The position numbers and the translations under genes are program-made. The notes under the pieces are model-generated. The model was not told where the DNA came from. It saw only the letters and a program-made list of their open reading frames with translations, and did no database searches. Below are positions 1 through 7,013 of a stretch of 11,459 nt of DNA, one piece after another. Location of the stretch: assembly GCA_038116915.1 (NCBI GenBank), contig JAYOEU010000147.1:1-11459 (forward strand), written 5' to 3'. The DNA is from JADHLJ01 sp038116915. GTDB taxonomy: Bacteria > Pseudomonadota > Alphaproteobacteria > Thalassobaculales > Thalassobaculaceae. Each line of letters begins with the position of its first letter. Within the stretch, counting starts at the first letter, position 1.

Positions 1-1343
1 GCCGGGAAGATATTGTGGCCGCCCCGGATGATCATGTCCTTCAGGCGTCCGACCACATGTAGGTTGCCCCATTCGTCCAGCATGCCGAGGTCGCCGGACA
101 GGAAATCTCCCGCCGCGTTGAAGCTGTCCTCGGTCGCTGCCTGATTGTCGAAATAGCCGAGCATCAAACACCCGCCCATGCCGCCGATCTGTCCGATCAC
201 GCCGGGGCCGACCTCGAGATCCGGATTCTCCTGATCATAGATCCGGATGCCGTAGGCTTTACCGCCGGTACCGCAGGTCGAGCACACGGTGCCGGCGTCA
301 TCGCCCGGATGGGTGTACTGATGCGAGGAGTTTTCGCTCATACCGTAGATGTTCTGCGGCCTTACGCCCTGAGCAAGGAACGCCTCGGCGGTCGCCGGCG
401 GGATCGGCGAGCCCGCCATGTAGAAGAGATTGACCGAGCCCAGCTTGGCGATCCCCCGTGCCTTCTGCTCCGCCAACATGTCCATCGCGTGGGTCGGGAC
501 GCCCATCACATAGGTCGCCCCCGTCTCGATCATCCAGTCGAGCTTAGACCGTCCCGGCGGCGGATCATCGACCACCAGCTCCATGCCCGCCACCATCGCC
601 TGCCCCACCGCCACCCAGGCGATGTGGTGGCTCAATGGCGACAGTGTCAGCAGGGTCGTCTCGGAATTGTGGTGCCAATCGGTCACAAGGTCGCGACAAT
701 TCGCGAGCAAAGTGTTGTCCGAATGCATCACCCCCTTGGGCGTGCCCGTGGTGCCCGAAGTGAAGGCGAGGTAGGTGACCTTGTCGGGATTGCTCAGTGC
801 CGGCGGCCCCTCAGCCGCGCCGGGCGTCTCGGGCGCCGGCATATCGTCGCCGGCATCATGCCCCTTGGGAAGGCGGTAGACCTTACGGACCCGGCCGTTC
901 GCCGCCAGAGGGCCGAACACGTCCCGCATGGCCGCGTCCGCGCCGTAACCTTCCTCGACAAAGATCGCGCTGGCGCGGATGCGCTCCACGAGTCCCAGGA
1001 TTTCCTCGACCGTGTAGTTCCGGTGCAGCGACGGATTGCAGACGTAGCCGTTGCGCGAACAGGCGAGAAACGCGGCCAATGCCTCCAGGCGGTTCGACAT
1101 CCAGAGCGAGACCCGCTCGCCCTCTTGCAGACCGCTCGCGGCCATGTCCGCGGCCACCGCATCCACCCAGTGCTTGAGCTGGCTCCAGGTCAGCCGCCGC
1201 ACACCGTCGCGCGCCGCCCAGGCATCGGGGCGCTTTGCCGCGTGCCCGGCCATCAGCGAGTAGAAAGTGTCCCCCGTCCACACACCGCTCGCGTAATAAC
1301 GGCGCGCCGCTTCCGGGTCATGCAGGGTCAGCAACCGGTTCAT
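1..1343 (-). CDS. AMP-forming acyl-CoA ligase (AliA-like), partial at the C-terminus
   Basis: This ANL-superfamily enzyme should activate a carboxylic acid to its acyl-adenylate and then to the CoA thioester in the cytoplasm. 447 codons are visible, and the C-terminal subdomain with the catalytic lysine lies beyond the left edge. Motifs seen are the phosphate loop TSGTTGTPKG (residues 195-204), an A5-type YGMSEN (333-338, Ser where Thr is usual), SGDLG with the ribose-binding Asp418, and the hinge GRLKDMIIRGG (432-442). The stretch around 384-398 (GQIGGMGGCLMLGYF) recalls cyclohexanecarboxylate-CoA ligases such as AliA, but substrate assignment from memory is tentative. The ATG at 1343 has a GGAGAGG ribosome binding site just upstream. 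It is the last of three co-directional genes, 74 bp after the crotonase, which fits ligase and crotonase acting in one CoA-ester pathway. Other medium-chain or aryl-CoA ligases remain possible. Confidence 0.93.
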   Translation of the reverse strand, partial: MNRLLTLHDPEAARRYYASGVWTGDTFYSLMAGHAAKRPDAWAARDGVRRLTWSQLKHWVDAVAADMAASGLQEGERVSLWMSNRLEALAAFLACSRNGYVCNPSLHRNYTVEEILGLVERIRASAIFVEEGYGADAAMRDVFGPLAANGRVRKVYRLPKGHDAGDDMPAPETPGAAEGPPALSNPDKVTYLAFTSGTTGTPKGVMHSDNTLLANCRDLVTDWHHNSETTLLTLSPLSHHIAWVAVGQAMVAGMELVVDDPPPGRSKLDWMIETGATYVMGVPTHAMDMLAEQKARGIAKLGSVNLFYMAGSPIPPATAEAFLAQGVRPQNIYGMSENSSHQYTHPGDDAGTVCSTCGTGGKAYGIRIYDQENPDLEVGPGVIGQIGGMGGCLMLGYFDNQAATEDSFNAAGDFLSGDLGMLDEWGNLHVVGRLKDMIIRGGHNIFP

Positions 1344-1417
1344 TCAGCCCTCTCCACAATCGGCCCGTTCGAGAGATGAACAGGACGCACCGATCTTCAT
1401 GCGGGAATCACCACATC

Positions 1418-2197
1418 TCAATGCCCGAAGGTCTCGTGATCCGGTGTCCGTCGCTCCCGGAAAGAGGCCCCGAGTTCCTTCGATTCCTTGCTGTCGAGAT
1501 ATTGACGCAGCAGCAGGTCATGCGCGACCCGGGCGAGACCGCCGACACCGCCGTGGCGGGCGTTGAACGCCCCCTTGATCGCCGCCAACGCCACCGCGCC
1601 CCGGTCGGCGATTGTCAGCGCCATGGCATGGGTTTCCTCGGCCAGCTTGTCGTCCGGCACCACCTTGTTGATCATGCCGATCTCAAGCGCCTCGGCCGCC
1701 GTCAGCCGGGGATTCATGTACCAGAGCTCCTTGGCCTTCTTCTTGCCGACCAGATCCTCCAGATACCAGGTGCCGTAGCCGGCATCGAATGACCCCATCA
1801 TTGGCCCGACCTGGCGGAAAATCGCGCTTTCCTTGGCGATGGTGAGGTCGCAGCAGACCTGCAGCACATTGCCGCCTCCCACCGCGTAGCCGTTGACGCT
1901 GGCGATCACCGGCTTCTGCAGCTTGTCGATCGCCTCGTACATTTCCAACGTCGGCAGTACGCCGGCATAGGTCCGGGTGTCCTGCATGCCGTCCTTGCGT
2001 CCGCCGATGCAGAAGAACTTGTCGCCCGCGCCGGTGATCACCAGCACCCGGGTGCGGGTCTCGCGGCGCATCGCCTCGATGCAGTCGCGGACCTCATGGC
2101 AAGTGGTTTCGGTGAACATATTGCCGTCGTCGGGGCGGTTGAGGGTGATGGTGCCGACGGGCCCGTCTTCCTCGTACAGGATGGTCTCGTAACTCAC
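1418..2197 (-). CDS. Crotonase-family enzyme of the MenB/BadI branch (possible ring-opening beta-ketoacyl-CoA hydrolase)
   Basis: This 259-residue enoyl-CoA hydratase/isomerase-fold protein has oxyanion-hole regions at FCIGG (62-66) and GYAVGGGNVL (103-112). It lacks the two-glutamate arrangement of ordinary enoyl-CoA hydratases. Instead it has QVGPMMGSFDAGYG (129-142), with the Ser136-x-Asp138 pair typical of MenB (dihydroxynaphthoyl-CoA synthase) and BadI (2-ketocyclohexanecarboxyl-CoA hydrolase). Gly131 sits where type I MenB proteins bind bicarbonate. A KKKAKELWY segment (152-160) and the C-terminal RRTPD (249-253) also fit that branch. Tyr233 lies close to, but perhaps one residue off, the catalytic tyrosine near the C-terminus. 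No other men genes are visible, and with an acyl-CoA ligase downstream a BadI-like ring-cleaving role is the better guess. The start codon is GTG, supported by AGGGAG eight bases upstream. Plain hydratase or thioesterase activity is the alternative. Confidence 0.93.
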   Translation of the reverse strand: MSYETILYEEDGPVGTITLNRPDDGNMFTETTCHEVRDCIEAMRRETRTRVLVITGAGDKFFCIGGRKDGMQDTRTYAGVLPTLEMYEAIDKLQKPVIASVNGYAVGGGNVLQVCCDLTIAKESAIFRQVGPMMGSFDAGYGTWYLEDLVGKKKAKELWYMNPRLTAAEALEIGMINKVVPDDKLAEETHAMALTIADRGAVALAAIKGAFNARHGGVGGLARVAHDLLLRQYLDSKESKELGASFRERRTPDHETFGH

Positions 2198-2204
2198 GGG
2201 CGTG

Positions 2205-2210
2205 CTCCCT
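2205..2210 (-). promoter_or_regulatory. Ribosome binding site that decides a GTG start
   Basis: On the minus strand this reads AGGGAG, eight bases before the GTG at 2197-2195 of the crotonase gene. The protein then begins with SYETILYEE, the usual crotonase N-terminal strand. No ATG lies in a better position, so the GTG start is preferred. Confidence 0.7.
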
Positions 2211-2298
2211 GATTGAAAAGCGATCCTGGCTCGAAGATCACCCGCCGGAACGGTTTCGGCAAGGCCTGCCCACCGTTCATCAGATAGCCGCGCGGCGA

Positions 2299-3438
2299 TC
2301 AGCCGGCCGACCGTTCCAATTCCTCAAGCGCCATGCTGATGTGATAGGCGGTGCTGGACGGCAAGGTTTGGTCGGCGGGTGTCCAATCAGCGTTGAAGCG
2401 CTCGGTCCATAGCCCGCTCTCGTCGAGGTAGCGGGCAAGCAGAAGTTCAAGAGCGGTACCGGCATTGACCGCGCGGCCGGTTTTCGGAAAGACCGACAGC
2501 GCCTTGATCAACTCCAGTAGCGGCCAGATGCGCTTGCTCGAGAGCAGCACCGAACCGTCGCGGCGGTCCACTTCGTCGAAAACACCCGCCGCCGCGCCGT
2601 CCCACCCGAGGGCCAGTCCCTTTTCCAGGATCGGCGCCGCCAGCTTGCGGAGCTTCGGCTGTCCCAGAACACGGCTCGCCCAATCGAGCAGCCAAGCCCA
2701 CTCGAAATGGTGACCCGGCTCGACCCGGCGGCCGTCCTGTGGATCAGGCGCGAAATCCGGGCCGAGATGTTCCAGCACAACGTGCTTTTCAGCATCAAGG
2801 AAGGTCCGGCCGAAAAGCGTGATCAACCGCCTCGCGAGATCCGCTATCGCCGGATCCACGTCGCTCAGCGACAGGGCGGCCTCCAGAAGATGCATGTGCG
2901 GGTTCTGGCTGCGCCGGTCCGGCGCCAAATCCTCGAACGCCCGGCTCATGCGGTCGCGGTACGACCCGTCGCCCCGCCGGAACCGGCGCTCCAACACGTC
3001 GCGGGTTCGCTCAACCCAGATCTTCTCGTCGCGTCCGAGATGACGGGCATAGGCCCCGAGGCCGAACAACGCGAAGGCATGCGCGTAGAGATCCTTGTCC
3101 AATGAAACGGGAATGCCGTCCAGATCCACCTTCTCGATCCAGCCGCCCAACTCGTCATCCCAGAAATGCTCGGTCATATAGCCGAAGATCCGGTCGGCAT
3201 GCTCCACCAGATCGGATTTCCCGGTTCGCGCGCCCCAGGACGAGAAGACATAGAGTTGGCGCGCATGGACCATAACCCTGCGGAACTGCGTGCCGGTATC
3301 GCCGCCGCCGTCATCCATGCGCTCGACCAGACCGCTCCGGCTCCAGTCCCAGCCGTGTTCGATCAGAAATGGCAAGGTCCCGTCGACGAAACGCGCTCTG
3401 AACGTCCGTGTCCTGTCGATCAGATCGCCTCGCTTCAT
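2299..3438 (-). CDS. AGE-family (N-acylglucosamine 2-epimerase / aldose-ketose isomerase) protein
   Basis: This 379-residue protein matches the (alpha/alpha)6-barrel family that epimerises or isomerises sugars, including N-acylglucosamine 2-epimerase, mannose isomerase and YihS. Family landmarks seen are VHARQLYVFS (57-66, with Arg60), KDLYAHAF (115-122), NPHMHLLEA (179-187), EPGHHFEW (240-247) and TAYHISMALEE (363-373). His181/His183, His244 and His366 are the likely active-site histidines by analogy with YihS; this is inferred by motif order, not by alignment. Length is close to the usual 380-420 residues. It is the first gene of the minus-strand set, 101 bp before the crotonase, and is divergent from a Gfo/Idh oxidoreductase, a common partner in sugar catabolism. 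The ATG at 3438 has no strong Shine-Dalgarno sequence, so the start is less certain than the family. The exact sugar cannot be told. Confidence 0.9.
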   Translation of the reverse strand: MKRGDLIDRTRTFRARFVDGTLPFLIEHGWDWSRSGLVERMDDGGGDTGTQFRRVMVHARQLYVFSSWGARTGKSDLVEHADRIFGYMTEHFWDDELGGWIEKVDLDGIPVSLDKDLYAHAFALFGLGAYARHLGRDEKIWVERTRDVLERRFRRGDGSYRDRMSRAFEDLAPDRRSQNPHMHLLEAALSLSDVDPAIADLARRLITLFGRTFLDAEKHVVLEHLGPDFAPDPQDGRRVEPGHHFEWAWLLDWASRVLGQPKLRKLAAPILEKGLALGWDGAAAGVFDEVDRRDGSVLLSSKRIWPLLELIKALSVFPKTGRAVNAGTALELLLARYLDESGLWTERFNADWTPADQTLPSSTAYHISMALEELERSAG

Positions 3439-3557
3439 TGTCGATCACCGGTAAATTCCAAGCCGCGACCGAACGTACGGTAGTCCTTGCGCGGCGGCAA
3501 CGCCACGCGCATGGTGCCGCGCATCCGGCACCTGGCCGCGAACAGGAGATCTCATCC
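3439..3557. promoter_or_regulatory. Divergent intergenic region with two dyads
   Basis: These 119 bp separate the two divergently transcribed genes and must hold promoters for both. Two dyads are visible. One is an imperfect 14-bp palindrome, ACCGAACGTACGGT at 3468-3481 (12 of 14 positions symmetric), with a central CG step as in many LacI-type operators. The other is a perfect 7-bp inverted repeat, GGTGCCG and CGGCACC, at 3513-3532 with a 6-base spacer, close to the oxidoreductase start. No regulator gene is in the window, so operator function is a guess. I could not pick convincing -35/-10 boxes. Confidence 0.4.
3544..3549 (+). promoter_or_regulatory. Ribosome binding site that decides the oxidoreductase start
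   Basis: AGGAGA stands eight bases before the ATG at 3558. The frame is open further upstream to an ATG at 3408, but the Rossmann fold begins directly after 3558, and the extra 50 residues would overlap the start of the divergent gene. The 3558 start is therefore chosen. Confidence 0.8.
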
Positions 3558-4610
3558 ATGAGCAAAACCAGAATCGCGCTCGCCGGCCTCGGCGTCATCG
3601 GCCGCAAGCACGCCGCCGCCTTGTCGGCGAGCTCCACCGTCGAGTTGACTGCCGTGGTGGACGCGGACCGGCGGGCGTCGCAAATGGCGGCGGAATACGG
3701 AGCGGCGTTTCACGGCTCGCTGGAGGAGATGTTTCAGCAGACCGAGGTCGACGGCGTGCTCCTCGCGACGCCCAACGCCCTGCATGCCTCCCAGGGCATC
3801 GTCTGTGTCGAGCGCGGCCTGCATGTGCTGGTGGAAAAGCCGTTCGCCACGACGGTGCCGGAGGCCCGCGCCCTGGTGGAGGCCGGCCGCAAGCATGGCA
3901 TCCCGGTTCTGGCCGGGCATTATCGCCGCTTCAATCATCAGGTCGAGGCGGCCCGCGATCTGCTGCGGTCCGGGGTCATCGGGGACCTGATCGGCGTCTC
4001 CGCGATCTGGGCGATGCGGAAGCATGATGAGTATTACGACGTTCCGTGGCGGACCGAGCCCGGCGGCGGACCGATCCTGACCAACCTGATCCATGACGTG
4101 GACTGCCTGCGTTGGATCTGCGGCGAGATCGTCTCGGTCTCCGCGCAATCCTCCAACAAGGCGCGCGGTCATGCGGTCGAGGATACCGCGGCCATCACCC
4201 TCGGCTTCGAGAGCGGGGTGCTCGGCACAATCCTACTGTCCGACGCCGCGCCGAGCCCCTGGGCCTTCGAGGCGACGACGACGGAAAATCCGGATTTTTA
4301 TCATATGGACGACTGCTGCTATCGCTTCATGGGGGCCAAGGGCGCGTTCGATTTTCCGCTGATGCGGATCTGGACCTATCCGCACGGGATCACGCCGCGC
4401 TGGGACAATCCGACGGCAAAGACCCACAAGCCGGTCGGCCCCGGCAATCCCCTCGTCGCCCAGGTCGAACATTTCGGACGGGTGATCCGGGGCGAGGAAC
4501 CTCCCCGAACCAGCGCCGCCGACGGCGCCCGCACCCTCGCCGCAACCCTCGCCGTCATCGAGGCCGCCCGAACCGGACAGACCGTGGCCCCGGCGGCTAT
4601 CGAGGGATGA
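3558..4610 (+). CDS. Gfo/Idh/MocA-family NAD(P)-dependent oxidoreductase
   Basis: This 350-residue protein oxidises or reduces a sugar or cyclitol hydroxyl in the cytoplasm, like glucose-fructose oxidoreductase and inositol 2-dehydrogenase. The N-terminal Rossmann domain opens with RIALAGLGVIGRKHA (5-19; glycine loop 10-15), and VDADR (34-38) ends beta-2 where the cofactor ribose binds. The family EKP motif is at 93-95 (LVEKPF). In the C-terminal domain, GGGPILTNLIHDVD (169-182) carries the catalytic His179 with Asp180 and Asp182. Length is typical. It is divergent from the AGE-family gene, so shared control and a shared sugar-type substrate are plausible. A 195-bp spacer with an inverted repeat pair follows, so it may be transcribed alone. 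The substrate is not identifiable. Confidence 0.93.
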   Translation: MSKTRIALAGLGVIGRKHAAALSASSTVELTAVVDADRRASQMAAEYGAAFHGSLEEMFQQTEVDGVLLATPNALHASQGIVCVERGLHVLVEKPFATTVPEARALVEAGRKHGIPVLAGHYRRFNHQVEAARDLLRSGVIGDLIGVSAIWAMRKHDEYYDVPWRTEPGGGPILTNLIHDVDCLRWICGEIVSVSAQSSNKARGHAVEDTAAITLGFESGVLGTILLSDAAPSPWAFEATTTENPDFYHMDDCCYRFMGAKGAFDFPLMRIWTYPHGITPRWDNPTAKTHKPVGPGNPLVAQVEHFGRVIRGEEPPRTSAADGARTLAATLAVIEAARTGQTVAPAAIEG

Positions 4611-4625
4611 CGCGGCCCGCAAGAC

Positions 4626-4766
4626 CGAATCCCCGGACTTGATCCAGGGCCGCTTCCGCAGGCTGTCAAATTTGACCGGCGGGCTGGTCAATCCTCTCCT
4701 CCCAAACGCCCCAATACCATTCGTCAGGAGCAGCGGAATGGGCCCTGGATCACGTCCAGGGATTCG
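4626..4766. repeat. Inverted pair of REP-like hairpins, CCCGGA/TCCAGGG type
   Basis: Two 26-bp arms, at 4626-4651 and 4741-4766, are inverted copies matching at 24 of 26 positions and separated by 89 bp. Each arm can itself fold: in the left arm CCCCGGA and TCCAGGG flank a CTTGA centre. Repeats of the form CCCGGACTTGATCCGGGG are widespread between genes in alphaproteobacteria; I rely on memory for this. The pair fills most of the 195-bp spacer between the oxidoreductase and the reductase genes. It could stabilise mRNA ends or stop transcription. Confidence 0.75.
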
Positions 4767-4805
4767 GGGACACTGGCGGGTGAAAACACAGAACCGGAGT
4801 GCGGC

Positions 4806-5720
4806 ATGGCGGCCAAAAATATCACGATCGGCTTTATCGGCCTCGGCAATGTCGGAGGCAAGCTGGCCGGCAGCATTCTGCGTAACGGATACGCGCTCAC
4901 GGTGCGGGATCTCGACCGCAAGGCCGCCCAACCGTTCCTCGAAGCCGGCGCCGCCTGGGCGGACAGTCCGAAAGCCTTGGCCGAAACCGTAGACATGGTT
5001 ATCACGTGCCTGCCGAGTCCGGCGGCCTGTTCGGCGGTCATGGAAGCCGGGGACGGGGTGATCGCCGGGCTTTCGACCGGCAAGATCTGGGCCGAAATGT
5101 CGACGACCGACGAGAGCGAAATACGCCGCATCGCCGGCCTGGTGCGGGCGAAAGGGGCGGAGGCCATCGACTGCCCGGTTTCAGGCGGCTGTCATCGGGC
5201 GGCGCCAGGCAATATCTCGATCTTCGCCGGCTGTGCGCGGGCGACTTTCGAGCAAGCGCTGCCGGTGCTGAAGACCATGGGCCGACGTATCCTGCATACC
5301 GGCGATGTCGGCTCCGCCTCAACCCTTAAGGTCATGACCAACTACCTCGCCACCGCCAATCTGGTCACCCTTTGCGAGGAGCTTACAACCGCCAAGGCGG
5401 CGGGCATGGATCTCAACACCACCTATGAGGCGATCAAGATCTCCTCCGGCACCTCTTTCGTGCACGAAACCGAGAGCCAGGTGATCCTCAACGGCTCTCG
5501 CGACATCAATTTCACCATGGACCTGGTCAGTAAGGATATCGGCCTGTTCCAGGACATCGCCGAGCGCGCCGGGGTGCCGCTGGAAGTTTCGCCGCTGCTG
5601 ATCAGGATCTTCAAGGACGGCGAGCAACGCTACGGCCCGCGCGAGTGGTCGCCGAACATCATCAAGCGGCTTGAGGAGGCCACCGGCCTCACCATCACCG
5701 CGCCGGGCTTTCCGGGTTAA
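4806..5720 (+). CDS. 3-hydroxyisobutyrate dehydrogenase-family (beta-hydroxyacid) dehydrogenase
   Basis: This 304-residue protein belongs to the beta-hydroxyacid dehydrogenases, which interconvert 3-hydroxy acids and semialdehydes with NAD(P) (HIBADH, tartronate semialdehyde reductase, YihU). Seen motifs are the glycine-rich cofactor loop GFIGLGNVGG (9-18), the substrate-binding DCPVSGG (122-128) followed by a conserved-type A-x-G at 133-135, and the catalytic region TLKVMTNYLA (173-182) with Lys175 and Asn179. VSKDIGLF (241-248) matches the family KDLGLA segment. Asp35 and Arg38 near the end of beta-2 leave cofactor choice open. GGAG lies about seven bases before the ATG. A 24-codon reading frame begins directly at its stop codon. 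Which hydroxyacid it uses is unknown. Confidence 0.93.
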   Translation: MAAKNITIGFIGLGNVGGKLAGSILRNGYALTVRDLDRKAAQPFLEAGAAWADSPKALAETVDMVITCLPSPAACSAVMEAGDGVIAGLSTGKIWAEMSTTDESEIRRIAGLVRAKGAEAIDCPVSGGCHRAAPGNISIFAGCARATFEQALPVLKTMGRRILHTGDVGSASTLKVMTNYLATANLVTLCEELTTAKAAGMDLNTTYEAIKISSGTSFVHETESQVILNGSRDINFTMDLVSKDIGLFQDIAERAGVPLEVSPLLIRIFKDGEQRYGPREWSPNIIKRLEEATGLTITAPGFPG

Positions 5721-5795
5721 ATGACCGACGACGAGCCCGAGGAGACGGGCTACGAGGTGGTGCCGACCGGTCTCTCGCGCGCCGCGGCGGAGTAG
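5721..5795 (+). CDS. Possible 24-residue acidic micro-ORF abutting the upstream stop
   Basis: ATG follows directly after the TAA of the dehydrogenase gene (TAAATG), and the frame encodes 24 residues, MTDDEPEETGYEVVPTGLSR and then AAAE, before TAG. There is no good Shine-Dalgarno sequence, so translation would depend on coupling to the gene before. I recognise no family. It may be a small coupled peptide, a decayed gene end, or chance. Confidence 0.2.
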   Translation: MTDDEPEETGYEVVPTGLSRAAAE

Positions 5796-6087
5796 GAATT
5801 TAAGACCATCCTTTGAACGCACCAGTAATGAGCCGTCGCCCTGGCGCAAGGCAGGGCCAATTGGTGACCTATCCGCGTGACAAATCCATTTTATGATCGG
5901 CGGGAGAAGGAGCGCATTTGGTGAATTATGAACTGGGGCTAGGCCCTGCCTTTCGCCAGGGCGACGGCAGACGCTGTAGCGAATGTAAAAAGAGACTTAG
6001 CATCCGCGCTAAACTCCCCCTTCACCCTTTCCCACGCCTCGGGGTAGCATCCGCGATCGTCAACGCGACACCCTGTGAGGTTCCGTC
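5796..6087. other. Gene-free spacer between micro-ORF and hydrolase
   Basis: This 292-bp spacer (367 bp if the micro-ORF is not real) holds the inverted hairpin pair at 5832-5968. After it comes a stretch with an 11-bp direct repeat, TAGCATCCGCG, at 5998-6008 and 6045-6055. The hydrolase promoter must lie here or the gene is read through from upstream; no clear -35/-10 pair stands out. Confidence 0.5.
5832..5968. repeat. Inverted pair of REP-like hairpins, GTCG-CCCTGGC type
   Basis: Arms at 5832-5858 and 5942-5968 are 27-bp inverted copies with one mismatch, separated by 83 bp. Each arm carries GTCG next to a CCCTG...CAGGG hairpin whose own stem has one internal mismatch. The same unit recurs at 10385-10511 and, as a single arm, at 10676-10701. 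The spacers between arms do not resemble each other, so this looks like a paired REP/BIME unit and not a MITE with a conserved body. Confidence 0.85.
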
Positions 6088-6972
6088 ATGACTGCCGATA
6101 TCTCGATCCAGGATCACGAATATCTCCGCCACGGCGAGCGCCCTATGCTGCTGACCTTGTACCGGCCGGCCGGCAAAGGTCCGTTCCCCTTCGTCATCGA
6201 TCTGCATGGCGGGGCCTGGAACAAGGGAGACCGGGGCGAGTGCGCCGCGCGGTGCACCTCCCTCGCCGAACAGGGGATCGCGGCGGCGGCCCTCGACTTC
6301 CGTCACGCAGCCGACGGGTATCCGAGTTCGCTCGTGGATATCAACCACGCGGTCCGCTGGCTTAAGGCGAAGGCGGGCGGTCTCGGCCTCGACGCGGCGC
6401 GGGTCGGGCTCATCGGCCAGTCCAGCGGCGGTCATCTCGCCATGCTTGCGGCGATGCGCCCGGATGACCCGCGTTACGCCGCCATCGCCCTTCCGAGCGG
6501 GTTCGAGCCCCAGGATGCATCGGTACAATGCGTGGTCATGACCTGGCCGGTGATCAACCCGCTTTCCCGCTACCGGCATGCGCTGCGCGGCCGGGCGAGC
6601 GCCAATCCGCCGTCCTGGATCGGCGACATTCCGGAGCGGCATGACATCTACTGGGGTTCCGAAACGACAATGGCCGAGGGCAACCCGATGCTGGCGCTGG
6701 AACGCGGCGAGCCGGTCCGCACCCCGCCGGCGCTCTGGATCCAGGGCCGACCCGACCTGGTGCATGACTACAACGACCCTGACTCCGACTTCGACGGCAA
6801 TGAGCCGGATCGCTTTGTTGCCCGTTATCGCGCGGCCGGCGGCAAAATCGAGATCCGGGAAATCGACCAGGCCACCCGCGCGGGTCCGGCGACCCATCAC
6901 ATCGTCGCTGAATTCTGCAAAATCCACCTGCAAGGAGGCGAAAAAGCCGCGAACAGGGCTTCCGCCGCGTGA
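6088..6972 (+). CDS. Alpha/beta-hydrolase (HSL/BD-FAE-like esterase)
   Basis: This 294-residue serine hydrolase probably cleaves an ester, lactone or amide in the cytoplasm; no signal peptide is seen. The oxyanion-hole motif HGGAW is at 40-44, as in hormone-sensitive-lipase-type and BD-FAE-type esterases. The nucleophile elbow is GQSSGG (110-115) with Ser112. Likely acid and base are Asp223 (in QGRPDLVHD) and His270 or His271 (in ATHHIV). The acidic stretch at 228-241 (YNDPDSDFDGNEPD) next to the acid residue is a visible peculiarity. A GAGG element precedes the ATG at 6088 by eight bases. The cupin gene starts 41 bp after its stop, so the two may be co-transcribed. The natural ester is unknown. 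Confidence 0.88.
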   Translation: MTADISIQDHEYLRHGERPMLLTLYRPAGKGPFPFVIDLHGGAWNKGDRGECAARCTSLAEQGIAAAALDFRHAADGYPSSLVDINHAVRWLKAKAGGLGLDAARVGLIGQSSGGHLAMLAAMRPDDPRYAAIALPSGFEPQDASVQCVVMTWPVINPLSRYRHALRGRASANPPSWIGDIPERHDIYWGSETTMAEGNPMLALERGEPVRTPPALWIQGRPDLVHDYNDPDSDFDGNEPDRFVARYRAAGGKIEIREIDQATRAGPATHHIVAEFCKIHLQGGEKAANRASAA

Positions 6973-6977
6973 TTTCG

Positions 6978-6986
6978 TGCTAGAGT
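6978..6986 (+). promoter_or_regulatory. Possible extended -10 promoter element before the cupin gene
   Basis: TGCTAGAGT at 6978-6986 matches an extended -10 form (TGN followed by TAGAGT, four of six bases of TATAAT) 28 bp before the cupin ATG. There is no good -35 box at the right distance. It may give the cupin gene its own transcript; this is weak evidence. Confidence 0.2.
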
Positions 6987-7013
6987 GGCGTCAGTAACCG
7001 TAGGAGAACCGTC

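Noticed and set aside
309..1379. Long open frame on the plus strand (356 codons)
   Set aside because: It lies antisense to the acyl-CoA ligase, is very rich in Arg, His and Pro as expected for the opposite strand of high-GC coding DNA, and shows no family motif.
3408..3557. Longer N-terminus for the Gfo/Idh oxidoreductase
   Set aside because: The extension overlaps the divergent gene start, has no homologous feel, and the ATG at 3558 has a strong ribosome binding site directly before the Rossmann fold.
3552..4172. Open frame on the minus strand (206 codons) under the Gfo/Idh gene
   Set aside because: No motif and no ribosome binding site; the plus strand has a complete family signature.
4626..4766. 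MITE or small insertion sequence with terminal inverted repeats
   Set aside because: No target-site duplication could be seen at the ends, and interiors of the similar pairs in the window share no sequence, so a paired REP-type unit fits better.
5998..6055. 11-bp direct repeat TAGCATCCGCG as an operator or iteron
   Set aside because: Only two copies, 47 bp apart, with no third copy or symmetry. Not enough for a regulatory call.
6022..6933. Open frame on the minus strand (303 codons)
   Set aside because: It is antisense to the alpha/beta hydrolase, which has a full HGGAW and GQSSGG signature; shadow of high-GC coding sequence.
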